A stretch of DNA of 30,027 nt from positions 1 through 30,027 of the IMG/VR virus record IMGVR_UViG_3300028844_006010; one strand, 5' to 3'. The notes under the pieces are model-generated. The model had not been told where the DNA came from. It was given only the letters and a program-made list of their open reading frames with translations, and made no database searches. Below, piece by piece: positions 6,323 through 13,996 of this stretch; positions within the stretch are counted from its first letter, which is position 1; each line of letters starts with the position of its first letter. Origin of the DNA: a virus. A program made the translations under genes and the position numbers.

Positions 6323-6520
6323 ATGAAAACGTACATAGAAAAACAGCGACTAGCGACGCGGCAAGACGGACGGATTCGAGAATTGATTGTCGACCGTAAA
6401 GCGGGTGCACCGAAAGCGAGTGAAAGAGTGTACGTCGAAGGCTTCGGCGAATGCTTTGTCCATAGCTGTCAGCCCGCAGGTCGAGACGGATTTAAGTTAA
6501 CCGTTAGGAAAGCGGCATGA
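6323..6520 (+). CDS. Small basic protein, unknown
   Basis: A 65-aa basic protein. I start it at 6323, where AGAGGAA (6311-6317) gives a well-spaced ribosome-binding site, instead of the upstream in-frame ATG at 6305, which lacks one. The sequence appears to alternate beta strands with loops (VYVEGFGECFVHSCQPAGRDGFKLTV), perhaps a small SH3- or OB-like barrel, but I recognise no family. Its stop overlaps the next start (ATGA), so the two are probably translated together. Confidence 0.55.
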   Translation: MKTYIEKQRLATRQDGRIRELIVDRKAGAPKASERVYVEGFGECFVHSCQPAGRDGFKLTVRKAA

Positions 6521-6828
6521 ACTTTGACGAAGCAATCCACAAAGCTATCTACTCGGTGAGAGAAGAAGCGGACAAAAATCTAGCTCTCGCCGAATTATTG
6601 GACGAAGAGTTGCGGGCATCAGACAATAATCTTTCTCAACGTTTAGTAGAGCTTGTGTTTGAGCATCAAACACGGCGTAAAGATGCAATTACTCTATTGA
6701 TTGGCTTCGCTGAAACAAATCACTTGCACAACCATCATCAGCATCGGCCAGCGTTACAGCAAGAAATTTACGACACAGAAGCAGATCCGCTCAACATTTA
6801 CGGCAGAAGCAATGACACAAAAGATTGA
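6517..6828 (+). CDS. Unknown helical protein
   Basis: A 103-aa, acidic and helix-rich protein (DEAIHKAIYSVREEADKN, ALAELLDEELRASDN) ending in a His-rich stretch (NHLHNHHQHR) that might bind metal. GGAAAG precedes the start, which overlaps the previous stop by 4 nt. There is no membrane segment and no family I recognise. It belongs to a run of overlapping small early genes leading to the methyltransferase. Confidence 0.55.
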   Translation: MNFDEAIHKAIYSVREEADKNLALAELLDEELRASDNNLSQRLVELVFEHQTRRKDAITLLIGFAETNHLHNHHQHRPALQQEIYDTEADPLNIYGRSNDTKD

Positions 6829-7078
6829 ATATGATTTGAGCGCTACGGCTAAAGCGATCGTGGACGACACGGGTGCTTCACATGCGGTCATTTTCCAGTG
6901 GAGAGACAGCGGGGAAATGATCTCAGCCAGCTATGGCAAAAACAAGCTGCAAATCCAACAAGCGAGGCAATGGGCGGATAAGAGAGTCGGCGAAATTGTA
7001 GCGGGATTTATACGGGAACCAGCAAACGAAATATTGGTCAACCCTCGCAGCAAAGACACGAAAGATTCCAGCAGATAA
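6812..7078 (+). CDS. Unknown small protein coupled to the methyltransferase
   Basis: An 88-aa protein; the start at 6812 overlaps the end of the previous gene by 17 nt, although the ribosome-binding site (AGAAG) is weak. It contains SHAVIFQWRDSGEMISASYG followed by a helix (LQIQQARQWADKRVGEIVAG), a compact beta-hairpin-plus-helix layout. Its TAA stop overlaps the ATG of the methyltransferase (TAATG at 7076-7080), so it may couple translation or work with that enzyme. No family is recognised. Confidence 0.5.
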   Translation: MTQKIEYDLSATAKAIVDDTGASHAVIFQWRDSGEMISASYGKNKLQIQQARQWADKRVGEIVAGFIREPANEILVNPRSKDTKDSSR

Positions 7079-7653
7079 TGTCTCAGCGCAATTCCGAATA
7101 TGCAAGAAAACCCAATGACCTTTATGAGACTCCGCGCTGGGTAACAGAAGTATTAATCGATCACCTTCCGCGAATTGCTGGTAAGGTTTGGGAGCCAGCT
7201 GCCGGCAATGGTGCGATGGCCAGAGTTCTTGCCGAGAATTTTGATGTGATCACTTCAGACGTTGAATGTCCGAGTCACTGGCCCGTCGAATTGCCATTTC
7301 TGACCGTTCACGATTTCTTTCACGAGCCAATCACTGCAGCCGAGGCAATCATCACAAATCCACCTTTTGCAAAGGGTATATGCTTGCCCTTTGTCGAAAG
7401 AGCCTTGCAGCTGACCGAGAAGCATCGAGGCGTAGTCGCAATGCTTCAGCGCGTCGATTGGGACTCGGCTAAAACACGAGCTCACCTTTTTGCAGATCAT
7501 CCAGCATTTGCAAAAAAAGTTGTTCTTCGAAAGCGAATAACATGGTTCGTCGAAGCTGATGGCAAACCCAGATCTAGCCCAAGCGAGAACCATTGCTGGT
7601 TCATCTGGGACTGGCGGCACGCGGGGCCGCCCACGATCACCTATGCTCCATAA
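7078..7653 (+). CDS. SAM-dependent DNA methyltransferase, probable adenine N6 type
   Basis: A 191-aa class I methyltransferase. Motif I appears as WEPAAGNGAMARVL (about residue 37-50), an acidic motif II as VITSDVE, and the catalytic motif IV as TNPPF (about 97-101). NPPF/Y motifs mark amino-methyltransferases, here probably adenine N6 on DNA. The protein opens with NDLYETPRWVTEVLIDHL, common in phage enzymes of this kind. It lacks room for a large target-recognition domain, so sequence specificity cannot be read. It may protect phage DNA from restriction or mark it for regulators such as the GcrA-like protein. It is not of the CcrM type, whose motif is DPPY. Confidence 0.78.
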   Translation: MSQRNSEYARKPNDLYETPRWVTEVLIDHLPRIAGKVWEPAAGNGAMARVLAENFDVITSDVECPSHWPVELPFLTVHDFFHEPITAAEAIITNPPFAKGICLPFVERALQLTEKHRGVVAMLQRVDWDSAKTRAHLFADHPAFAKKVVLRKRITWFVEADGKPRSSPSENHCWFIWDWRHAGPPTITYAP

Positions 7654-7689
7654 TTAATCGCGTCGCATTTGTTTAAAGGAGAAGATTCG

Positions 7690-8013
7690 ATGAACTTAAC
7701 AGACATACCAGCAATCATTGAGCTATTCTTGCAGCGCAATATTCTTGGAGAGATCCGCCGGCAGTACGACCAAAATGGCGGGATATGCCTTGCCGTTCTG
7801 GACCAGGACGGCGATCCGGTTGGTTTTCTGCCAGTCATGGCCTCGGACCATCCAGAAATCGGAGCGATGCTTTCGAAAGCAGAATCCGACCTTCACGATC
7901 AACTGACGGCCGCAGGCGTTACTGTAGACGCGCCGCTTTACGAAGAACACGACGACGATCCTGCACTTGAACCAAACGGGCAAGCAGGAACAGCACCGAA
8001 AACCATTCAATGA
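7690..8013 (+). CDS. Unknown acidic protein
   Basis: A 107-aa, strongly acidic protein with an excellent ribosome-binding site (AAAGGAGAAG, 7674-7683) before the ATG at 7690. Residues 1-70 mix helix and strand (AIIELFLQRNILGEIRRQY, GICLAVLDQDGDPVGFLPV); the tail is Asp/Glu-rich and probably disordered (EEHDDDPALEPN). It lies between the methyltransferase and the Q-position gene. Highly acidic small phage proteins are sometimes DNA mimics, but nothing specific supports that here. Confidence 0.55.
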   Translation: MNLTDIPAIIELFLQRNILGEIRRQYDQNGGICLAVLDQDGDPVGFLPVMASDHPEIGAMLSKAESDLHDQLTAAGVTVDAPLYEEHDDDPALEPNGQAGTAPKTIQ

Positions 8014-8043
8014 ACTAAGTTCTGAAGTCGCTGAGGGGGATTC

Positions 8044-8829
8044 ATGTCGTCCGATAGGGAAGACTACCAGCAAGACATTGGCGCGGCTCTTGTCGAAGCT
8101 ATAGAACGATCTTGGTCAGCGTCAAAAACAACCCTTAAACTCAGGGTGTGGGACGTCATGCGCGATGCGGGGTACGACTTGCCCCGTCTCGAAGAAGGAA
8201 TTAGCAACGATATATCTGCCGAAAGGCGACGGAAAGGGCGGCAGCATCCCGGCCCTTACAATCGTCCGCCGAAACAACTGGAAAAAAAATTTGAATCCAT
8301 AGCGAAATACAGTGTTGCGAAGCCGACTAAAAAAGGCGGCGCAGCAACGGTCAGGTACGAGCTTCAAGGCCCGATAGAGAAACATGGCGAGGATGATCTC
8401 ACTCAGGCTGAATTAGAAGCTTGGGGGCGCTTGCTCGCTAACGGCGTTCGAGCTCATCACGGTCAAAGGCTGATTGCGGATCTGAACGCTAATGGCGGTG
8501 GAAGTGGTACTCATTCCGGTGGAGTATCAGATCGCTATCGAGCAGCATACACGTCTTATCAACTTTCGCTTTCGCGTCTGCCCCGAGAAATGTGGCCAAT
8601 TATCGAAGAGCTGGTCAGAGGCGGCGGCGCATCTTTGACGATCGGACGATGGCTGCTGCCTAAGATAAAAGATGAAAAATATCTGCGAGGCGCTGGCCGT
8701 GCTTTTATAAAAGTTGTCGGCATGCTGCTAGTAGACCAAGAAATAAAAGACCGCGGCCTGCGCAAGACCTTGAATGAAAATAATGCGCTGCGCACGATTG
8801 ATCGAGAACAGAAAGCAAGATCCAAATAA
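8044..8829 (+). CDS. Unknown protein in the position of a late-gene regulator
   Basis: A 261-aa protein with a strong GAGGGGG site 5 nt before the ATG. The N-terminal half is basic (ERRRKGRQHPGPYNRPPKQLEKKFES). The C-terminal part (about 164-205, SDRYRAAYTSYQLSLSRLPREMWPIIEELVRGG, then SLTIGRWL) recalls the helical pattern of phage and alphaproteobacterial regulators in which a compact helix bundle ends in a helix-turn-helix. That likeness is weak. It is the last gene before a promoter-like site, a strong terminator and the packaging genes, which is where lambda Q sits, so a role in late transcription is a reasonable guess. Confidence 0.55.
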   Translation: MSSDREDYQQDIGAALVEAIERSWSASKTTLKLRVWDVMRDAGYDLPRLEEGISNDISAERRRKGRQHPGPYNRPPKQLEKKFESIAKYSVAKPTKKGGAATVRYELQGPIEKHGEDDLTQAELEAWGRLLANGVRAHHGQRLIADLNANGGGSGTHSGGVSDRYRAAYTSYQLSLSRLPREMWPIIEELVRGGGASLTIGRWLLPKIKDEKYLRGAGRAFIKVVGMLLVDQEIKDRGLRKTLNENNALRTIDREQKARSK

Positions 8830-8868
8830 GGATTACTAGCGGCATCCGACAACATATCAAATAAACCA

Positions 8869-8897
8869 TTGACTTGACTTCGCGGGCCGAATCATAC
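8869..8897 (+). promoter_or_regulatory. Weak late-promoter candidate
   Basis: TTGACT at 8869-8874 is followed after 17 bp by TCATAC at 8892-8897. The -35 is good and the -10 is poor, as expected for an activator-dependent promoter. Transcription would begin near 8904, only about 20 nt before the terminator stem. Position supports a late promoter; sequence alone is marginal. Confidence 0.3.
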
Positions 8898-8923
8898 ACG
8901 TTTTGCATCACCGTCAGAAATAA

Positions 8924-8956
8924 CGTCCGGAGCAAAATAGCTCTCGGGCGTTTTTT
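8924..8956 (+). terminator. Rho-independent terminator before the late genes
   Basis: CGTCCGGAGC (8924-8933) pairs with GCTCTCGGGCG (8940-8950) across a 6-nt AAAATA loop, with one bulged base and one G-U pair, followed immediately by TTTTTT (8951-8956). This is the clearest intrinsic terminator in the window. It separates the early operon from the packaging and head genes, so late expression probably depends on antitermination or on a promoter downstream. Confidence 0.8.
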
Positions 8957-9075
8957 ATTTGGTGGTCGCGCTCCAAGGGGCGAAGAAGGCAAGCGCTACA
9001 ACCGAACATTATTGACCTAGTCAACCGCTAGCGAAGCACTCGCCTCGCGGAGCAATCAGCTTCGGCCAATCGACA
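8957..9075 (+). other. Intergenic stretch without a recognised gene
   Basis: The bases between the terminator and the first mini-gene hold no open frame that I would call coding. There is no clear promoter, tRNA or repeat. It could contain a late regulatory site or part of the packaging signal, but nothing in the sequence shows it. Confidence 0.4.
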
Positions 9076-9162
9076 ATGAATGACGGCACCTTACTATTGC
9101 TAACTGCTATAGCTGTTGTTGTCATTCAAATCACCTGGGTCGCTTACATCATACGGAGATGA
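9076..9162 (+). CDS. 28-aa single-pass membrane peptide
   Basis: A tiny frame encoding MNDGTLLLLTAIAVVVIQIT... and ending in WVAYIIRR. Nearly the whole peptide is one hydrophobic helix (residues 5-26) capped by two arginines, so it should insert in the inner membrane with the C-terminus in the cytoplasm. No strong ribosome-binding site precedes it. Its end supplies the GGAGA site used by the next mini-gene, which argues for a linked pair. It could be a mini-holin or membrane modulator, or chance; the composition is too regular to ignore. Confidence 0.45.
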   Translation: MNDGTLLLLTAIAVVVIQITWVAYIIRR

Positions 9163-9164
9163 AA

Positions 9165-9305
9165 ATGGCCTGCGGCTGCAAACAAACACGCAAGAGACTA
9201 GCGCGAGAACTTAAGTCGCTTCGCCTTGCAGATGCTGTCAAAACAGCAGCGATTGGTGCGAGGAAAATAGCCCGCGACGCACGAAAGCCAAAAGTTATTA
9301 GATAA
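9165..9305 (+). CDS. 46-aa basic peptide with an N-terminal CGC motif
   Basis: The peptide begins MACGCKQTRKRLARELKSLR and continues as a lysine/arginine-rich helix to PKVIR. GGAGA at 9155-9159 lies 5 nt before the ATG. The basic amphipathic helix suggests nucleic-acid or membrane-surface binding, and the CGC close to the start could hold metal or a disulfide. It lies 2 nt after the membrane peptide and 43 nt before the small terminase gene. No family is recognised. Confidence 0.5.
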   Translation: MACGCKQTRKRLARELKSLRLADAVKTAAIGARKIARDARKPKVIR

Positions 9306-9348
9306 TCTTCTCAGGAGGGCGGCAAGAAATAAAGCCGTATTAGGGGGA

Positions 9349-9867
9349 ATGCAACTCAGTCCTAGACAGGAGAAATTTGCGCAGCACTACGCTCAGAACG
9401 GAAATGCAACGGAAGCATACCGACAAGCTGGATATAGCCAGCGGGGGAAGCCGGAGAACATTCATCGTCGAGCAATTGAGGTTAGAGACAACCGCAATGT
9501 AACGGCAAGGATTGAAGAATTATCTGAGCGGATCAAAGAGAGGGCCGAAAAAGAGTTCGGAATAACAACGGACTGGATGCTCGCTCGGTACAAAGCAATT
9601 GCTGATTTTGATCCTCGCGACTTCTTTGCTTGGAACGGAGAGGCAGTCACGGTCAGGCCCTCGTGCGACCTTAGTGAGCATCAAGCGAAAATGATCACAT
9701 CAGTCAAGCAGACGCGTGGTTCTAACGCTTCGATCGAGGTGAAGTTAGCCGACAAAATGAAGGCGCTTGAAGCTCTCGGCAAGCATATCGGTTTCTTTGA
9801 GCTAGACCAGCGGCAAGGCGCCAGCGAGGTCAATATATATTTGAACGCGGATGACTCAGCACTTTAA
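9349..9867 (+). CDS. terS: Terminase small subunit
   Basis: A 172-aa protein of the Terminase_2 type that recognises phage DNA and feeds it to the large subunit. The N-terminus reads LSPRQEKFAQHYAQNGNATEAYRQAGYS, the family's helix-turn-helix signature, followed by a helical oligomerisation part (VTARIEELSERIKERAEKEF) and a C-terminal segment ending near KALEALGKHIGFF. GGGGG lies only one base before the ATG, unusually close, and no better in-frame start exists; a second GGAGGG is about 30 nt upstream. It overlaps the large subunit gene by 17 nt. Confidence 0.9.
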   Translation: MQLSPRQEKFAQHYAQNGNATEAYRQAGYSQRGKPENIHRRAIEVRDNRNVTARIEELSERIKERAEKEFGITTDWMLARYKAIADFDPRDFFAWNGEAVTVRPSCDLSEHQAKMITSVKQTRGSNASIEVKLADKMKALEALGKHIGFFELDQRQGASEVNIYLNADDSAL

Positions 9868-11149
9868 CGCCTACGAGTTCACGCTAACTGCGAAGCAGGT
9901 GGAAGCAAACAAGCTACTCGGATCTGGCAAGCGTCACGTTATGCTGTACGGCGGCGCGCGGAGCGGAAAAACTTTTGTTCTAACGCGCGCAATCATCACT
10001 CGGGCGATCAAAAGCGCTGGCTCTCGTCATCTGATAGCACGATATCGGTTCAATCACGTCAAAAACTCGGTCGGGCTGGACACTTTCCCCAAGGTCATGA
10101 AGCTGTGTTATCCTGGCCTGAAGTATAAAATTGACAAGTCGGATTGGTACGTCAAATTTCCGCACAACGGTGCCGAGATCTGGTTCGGAGGACTAGACGA
10201 AAAAGAGCGGACCGAAAAGATTCTTGGTCAGGAATACGCCACGACATACTTGAACGAGTGCTCTCAAATCAGTGAGGGCGCGGTTTACATGGTCCGGACT
10301 CGACTAGCTCAAGTGGTCGATGGACTCGATCAGCGCGCCTATTACGATTGCAACCCGTCAGGCTCGGCGCACTGGTCCTACAAGATGTTTGTTGAGGGTA
10401 TAGATCCTCGCGATAAGGTGCCGTTACCCAACGCCGCAGACTACGCCGCTATGGTGCTAAACCCGGCCGACAATGCGGATAACCTTTCTCCGGAGTTTCT
10501 TGCGGAGCTTCAGGCTTTACCAGAGAAACAGAGAAAGCGCTTTTGGCAAGGCCAGTTCGTTTCCGAGCTCGACAATGCGCTTTGGTCGCTGGACGCGATT
10601 GCGCGAACACGGCATTCTGAAGGCAAGACGCTCCCTGATATGGCGCGTGTCATTGTTGCAATCGACCCATCTGGCGCAGCCGGTAAAGAGGACGAGCGAT
10701 CTGACGAGATTGGCATAGTTGTAGCCGGCGAAGGCGCAGATGGTGATTTTTATGTGCTTGAGGATCTGTCACTTAGAGCGGGTCCGGAGCGCTGGGCAAG
10801 AACAGCAATTGGAGCATTCGAGAAATACCAGGCGGATGCAATCGTAGCAGAACGGAACTTTGGCGGCGCTATGGTCACTCACGTAATTCATTCGATCGAC
10901 CCAAACGCTCCGGTGCGGGAAGTCACGGCTGCAAGAGGTAAAGCGGTCCGGGCGGAGCCCATCGCAGCTCTTTACGAGAAGGGCCGGGTCCATCATGTCG
11001 GCGTGCATTCTGATCTCGAAGACCAGTTAGTCAACTTCACGACAGCGGGCTACATGGGCGCGCGATCTCCTGATAGGGCGGACGCTCTAGTCTGGGCCCT
11101 CAGCGACCTATCTCAGACCGAGCAGGTGCAATTCCTGGGAGTGTATTAG
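9851..11149 (+). CDS. terL: Terminase large subunit
   Basis: The 432-aa packaging motor and nuclease. The ATPase has Walker A GGARSGKT (residues 34-41) and Walker B ending in TTYLNE with catalytic E136. The RNase H-like nuclease follows with VIVAIDPSG (first acidic residue, about 270), IVAERNFGG and SPDRADALVWAL near the end. The length is typical of the Terminase_3/6-like group. The pairing with a Terminase_2 small subunit and an HK97-type portal downstream is common in alphaproteobacterial phages. All key residues are present, so it should be active. Confidence 0.95.
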   Translation: MTQHFNAYEFTLTAKQVEANKLLGSGKRHVMLYGGARSGKTFVLTRAIITRAIKSAGSRHLIARYRFNHVKNSVGLDTFPKVMKLCYPGLKYKIDKSDWYVKFPHNGAEIWFGGLDEKERTEKILGQEYATTYLNECSQISEGAVYMVRTRLAQVVDGLDQRAYYDCNPSGSAHWSYKMFVEGIDPRDKVPLPNAADYAAMVLNPADNADNLSPEFLAELQALPEKQRKRFWQGQFVSELDNALWSLDAIARTRHSEGKTLPDMARVIVAIDPSGAAGKEDERSDEIGIVVAGEGADGDFYVLEDLSLRAGPERWARTAIGAFEKYQADAIVAERNFGGAMVTHVIHSIDPNAPVREVTAARGKAVRAEPIAALYEKGRVHHVGVHSDLEDQLVNFTTAGYMGARSPDRADALVWALSDLSQTEQVQFLGVY

Positions 11150-11153
11150 CGGC

Positions 11154-11516
11154 ATGACTGAAAGCGCAACGCAACGAGCCCATGATCGAATTGACAGGGT
11201 CGAGGGTGATGTTCGGTCGCTGCGCAACTCCGTTGCAGAATTGGCAATAGGCCAAGAGGCTATCACCACCCAAATGCAGGAGCAACACGGCGAGCTTCGA
11301 GATTTACTGAGGCAAAACACGACCACAACGCTCACTGATGTCAGCAAAATCATGCAGGTTATAGTAATGGGCGGGGCAATACTGAGCGCCACCATAGGCG
11401 GGATCATTTACGTTAGCGGCAATGCAAATTCCGCTCGACTGGCGCTGCTAGAGTACAAAATGTCATCGATCTTTGGCACTACGAGGTGGTCGGCAGACTG
11501 GAAGCGCAATCCATGA
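11154..11516 (+). CDS. Coiled-coil membrane protein (XhlA-like layout)
   Basis: A 120-aa protein with a charged N-terminal coiled coil (about residues 8-60, HDRIDRVEGDVRSLRNSVAEL) and one transmembrane helix (about 66-88, MQVIVMGGAILSATIGGIIY), then a short tail. This is the layout of XhlA-type haemolysin or holin-accessory proteins, though the position between the terminase and the portal is not a lysis cassette. The start is 4 nt after the terL stop and the end overlaps the portal start (ATGA). It could anchor packaging or assembly at the membrane. The family assignment is tentative. Confidence 0.6.
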   Translation: MTESATQRAHDRIDRVEGDVRSLRNSVAELAIGQEAITTQMQEQHGELRDLLRQNTTTTLTDVSKIMQVIVMGGAILSATIGGIIYVSGNANSARLALLEYKMSSIFGTTRWSADWKRNP

Positions 11517-12847
11517 AAATCAAAGATCGCATAGCAGGCGCTTATCACGCTCTGCAGGGCAAGTCAGCAGTAGCGTCGCCAGTAGAAGCGGCAGCAGCTC
11601 CGCCAAGGCGTCTTTTCGGAATGGAAGACACCGAAATGTCAGCCCGCCAATGCTGGCTGATGTATAAGCAGAACGCGGTTGTAGCCTGGACAATAGATCT
11701 GATCTGCGAAAAGGTGGCAGAACTGAATTTAGACGTCCACGTCAACGGTCAAATTGTGAAGGGCCACTTATCAGAGGTTATACTTGACGCGCCTGGATAT
11801 AACCGGACTAGACGTCAGCTTATTCGAGAAATAGCCCGCCAAATATTGGCCACGGGAACCGGACACGTCATCTCATATGGTAAGCAAGACCGTGAGCCGC
11901 TAGCGCTCGACGTGCTGCATACGCGAGATAGAAACATTGTGACCGACTACTCTGACGGCTGGCCTAGTGTATATCAATTCCACGAAGAAGGACGCGCGCT
12001 CAATTTCCAGCGACAGCCCGGTCGAGATCCGAAATATTTTGCATCCAGCCAGCAAGAGCTTCTGACGATGCACGAAGGTAGCGGCGATTGCAGGGGAGCT
12101 GGGCTATCTAAGCTCAACGGCGTCAGGGCCGAGGTCGAGCTGCGTTACATGGGAATGCTTCATAATCGCTCAATGCTAGGCAAAGGGGCGTCACTGAGCG
12201 GAAATTTGCATTTCAAAGGCAATCTTACACCAGAGCAAATGCGACACGCTCAGGCGCAAGTACAGCAGGTTTTATCAGGCTACCGTAATGCAGGCGCCAT
12301 CATGGTAACAGCTGGCGGTGACGGCAGCGAGTTCAAAGCCATGCAGATGACAGCTAAAGACATGGACTATGCAAAGTTGGTCCAGCTCGTCGAGGAGGCA
12401 GTTGTAGCAAGATTCGGCGTCCCAAAAACTTTGTATAGCGTAGAAGCGCAGACACATAACAATTACAACACGGCCTGGCACATGCTTTATGATAACGCGG
12501 TGCTACCCCTGTTCAACGTCATCTACGGCCAACTTGCTCGACATTTGAGCATGAGGCTCGGCGAGGACATCGAGTTTCAGCATAACAAGCTTTCGTCGAT
12601 GGTCTTGAGAGACAAGGCCATCGATGGCGCGGCGCAACTAAAGCGAGACCAAATTATAACGCTCAACGAAGCACGTCACGAGATCGGGTATGAACCTGTC
12701 GCTGGCGGTGACGCGATCTACGATCTGCCGGGTTTGATTCCGCAATATGAGGACATGTATCTCGAAGGTGAGATCACAAACTACTTAGAGCAAAGCAGAC
12801 AACCTAGTATTTCCGACGAAGTAACACCGCTCAAAGTGGTCAACTAA
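11513..12847 (+). CDS. HK97-family portal protein
   Basis: The dodecameric ring at the capsid vertex through which DNA passes. The 444-aa sequence has the family pattern: AVVAWTIDLICEKVAELNLDV near the N-terminus, REIARQILATGTGHVISYGK, then RYMGMLHNRSMLGKGASLSGNLHF, and FGVPKTLYSVEAQTHNNYNTAWHMLYDNAVLPL. The end (LNEARHEIGYEPVAGGDAIYDLPGL) is typical of HK97 portals. I start at 11513, overlapping the previous stop, with GGAAG upstream, instead of at the longer frame start at 11486. The next gene overlaps by one base. Confidence 0.93.
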   Translation: MKIKDRIAGAYHALQGKSAVASPVEAAAAPPRRLFGMEDTEMSARQCWLMYKQNAVVAWTIDLICEKVAELNLDVHVNGQIVKGHLSEVILDAPGYNRTRRQLIREIARQILATGTGHVISYGKQDREPLALDVLHTRDRNIVTDYSDGWPSVYQFHEEGRALNFQRQPGRDPKYFASSQQELLTMHEGSGDCRGAGLSKLNGVRAEVELRYMGMLHNRSMLGKGASLSGNLHFKGNLTPEQMRHAQAQVQQVLSGYRNAGAIMVTAGGDGSEFKAMQMTAKDMDYAKLVQLVEEAVVARFGVPKTLYSVEAQTHNNYNTAWHMLYDNAVLPLFNVIYGQLARHLSMRLGEDIEFQHNKLSSMVLRDKAIDGAAQLKRDQIITLNEARHEIGYEPVAGGDAIYDLPGLIPQYEDMYLEGEITNYLEQSRQPSISDEVTPLKVVN

Positions 12848-13986
12848 TGTCAGATACACTGCCGATCAAATTGCAGCTTGAGCGCAGGTTGTCGGCGGAA
12901 CTGCTGCGGTTTTTCCGCGATTATTTGATTGATTGGGCTAAGACTGACGGACTCGTGCCGAGGGAAAGATGGCTGCGCGTGCTAGCCGAAATGCTTGCAT
13001 CACATTATGCGTCGGCGACGAGATCTGTGCATGCTGGGCGAGTGATTAGGACGGATGAGACACTTGCGGACATCTTGGGCCCGATAGAGTCTCAGCGCTT
13101 GATCGGCCGGGCTCTCGATCAAGCTCGTATGATCATGTCAACTGTAGACCGGGATTTGGTTGAATCAACCGTTTCGATCAAGTCTTTACAGCTTACGCGT
13201 AAAGATAAGAAGCCGTTCAGCGTCTACATAGTTGGTCAATTGCGCACCGTTTGGGAAAAATTGAAGCGACGAGTTCGCACGATCTCGAACATGAACACGC
13301 AAGAACCTGCCGAAAGCGCGGCACACAGATTCCCGCAGACTGGGATCATCGAGGATAGTGGTCTTGTTGACGTCGTGGGAAACGCGGATTCAAGAAGAGA
13401 GCAGCTCTATGTGAGATGGGTCACGCGTCTTGATGAGCGAGTCAGGGGAGCTCCTGGCGGTAAATACGCCTCAAGTCAATTCAATCACTGGGAGGCTCAC
13501 GGACAGATCGTGCCGATCGGGACGCCGTTCACGGTGTCGGGAGAGCAGCTAAGATTCCCCGGAGATACGACTCTCGGCGCAAGCGTTGGAAATGTCATCA
13601 ACTGCCGATGCGGTACGGAAAGCGGTGTGATGCGTAACGGCGAATTCATACCTATTGACAGAATTCAAGGCGCTGAAGCAAGGCCAACAAACCCGAAATT
13701 TGAAGACCCCAGACCGACATCAATGTTCACTTTCGGTACGGGCCGCAACCCGACCAGAGCCACAATAATTCTCGGGAACGGGCAGCGCGCAAACGTAACG
13801 GCCAGCGGCGGTGGGATCACCATCAGAGTAAATCGTAAGCCTGTAGCTTCAGCTCAAATCACAAGAGATTCAACCGGCAATATGCGGCTTGGATCTGTGA
13901 CAGTAGACCCACGTTATCAGGGTCAAGGAATCGAAAGCATGCTTTCGCGCTCAGTCGAAGCCAGTAATCGACTGAATTCAAACTGA
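12847..13986 (+). CDS. MuF-like head morphogenesis protein with a GNAT-like C-terminal tail
   Basis: The 379-aa minor head protein sits with the portal and is packed into the capsid. The MuF core is seen at about 200-256: YVRWVTRLDERVRGAPGG, HWEAHGQIVPIG, LRFPGD, and N252-C-R-C255. Beyond about 275 comes an extension not needed for MuF: alternating strands (ATIILGNGQRANV, GITIRVNRKPVASAQI) and MRLGSVTVDPRYQGQGIESML, where Q358-G-Q-G-I362 resembles the acetyl-CoA loop of GNAT enzymes. The fold would stop before the last strand and helix of a full GNAT. MuF proteins elsewhere carry C-terminal toxin or enzyme domains that travel with the DNA. The MuF call is firm; the tail assignment is tentative. 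Confidence 0.85.
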   Translation: MSDTLPIKLQLERRLSAELLRFFRDYLIDWAKTDGLVPRERWLRVLAEMLASHYASATRSVHAGRVIRTDETLADILGPIESQRLIGRALDQARMIMSTVDRDLVESTVSIKSLQLTRKDKKPFSVYIVGQLRTVWEKLKRRVRTISNMNTQEPAESAAHRFPQTGIIEDSGLVDVVGNADSRREQLYVRWVTRLDERVRGAPGGKYASSQFNHWEAHGQIVPIGTPFTVSGEQLRFPGDTTLGASVGNVINCRCGTESGVMRNGEFIPIDRIQGAEARPTNPKFEDPRPTSMFTFGTGRNPTRATIILGNGQRANVTASGGGITIRVNRKPVASAQITRDSTGNMRLGSVTVDPRYQGQGIESMLSRSVEASNRLNSN

Positions 13987-13996
13987 AGGAATCATT

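Noticed and set aside
7078-7653. Methyltransferase as a CcrM enzyme for GANTC
   Set aside because: Motif IV is NPPF with motif I first, unlike the beta-class DPPY arrangement of CcrM, and the protein is too short for its target domain.
8957-9348. cos or pac site upstream of the terminase genes
   Set aside because: Position is suitable but I could not recognise a cohesive-end or packaging motif by eye.
13660-13986. MuF tail as a toxin
   Set aside because: No catalytic residues of a known toxin and no neighbouring immunity gene; only a partial GNAT-like loop is visible.
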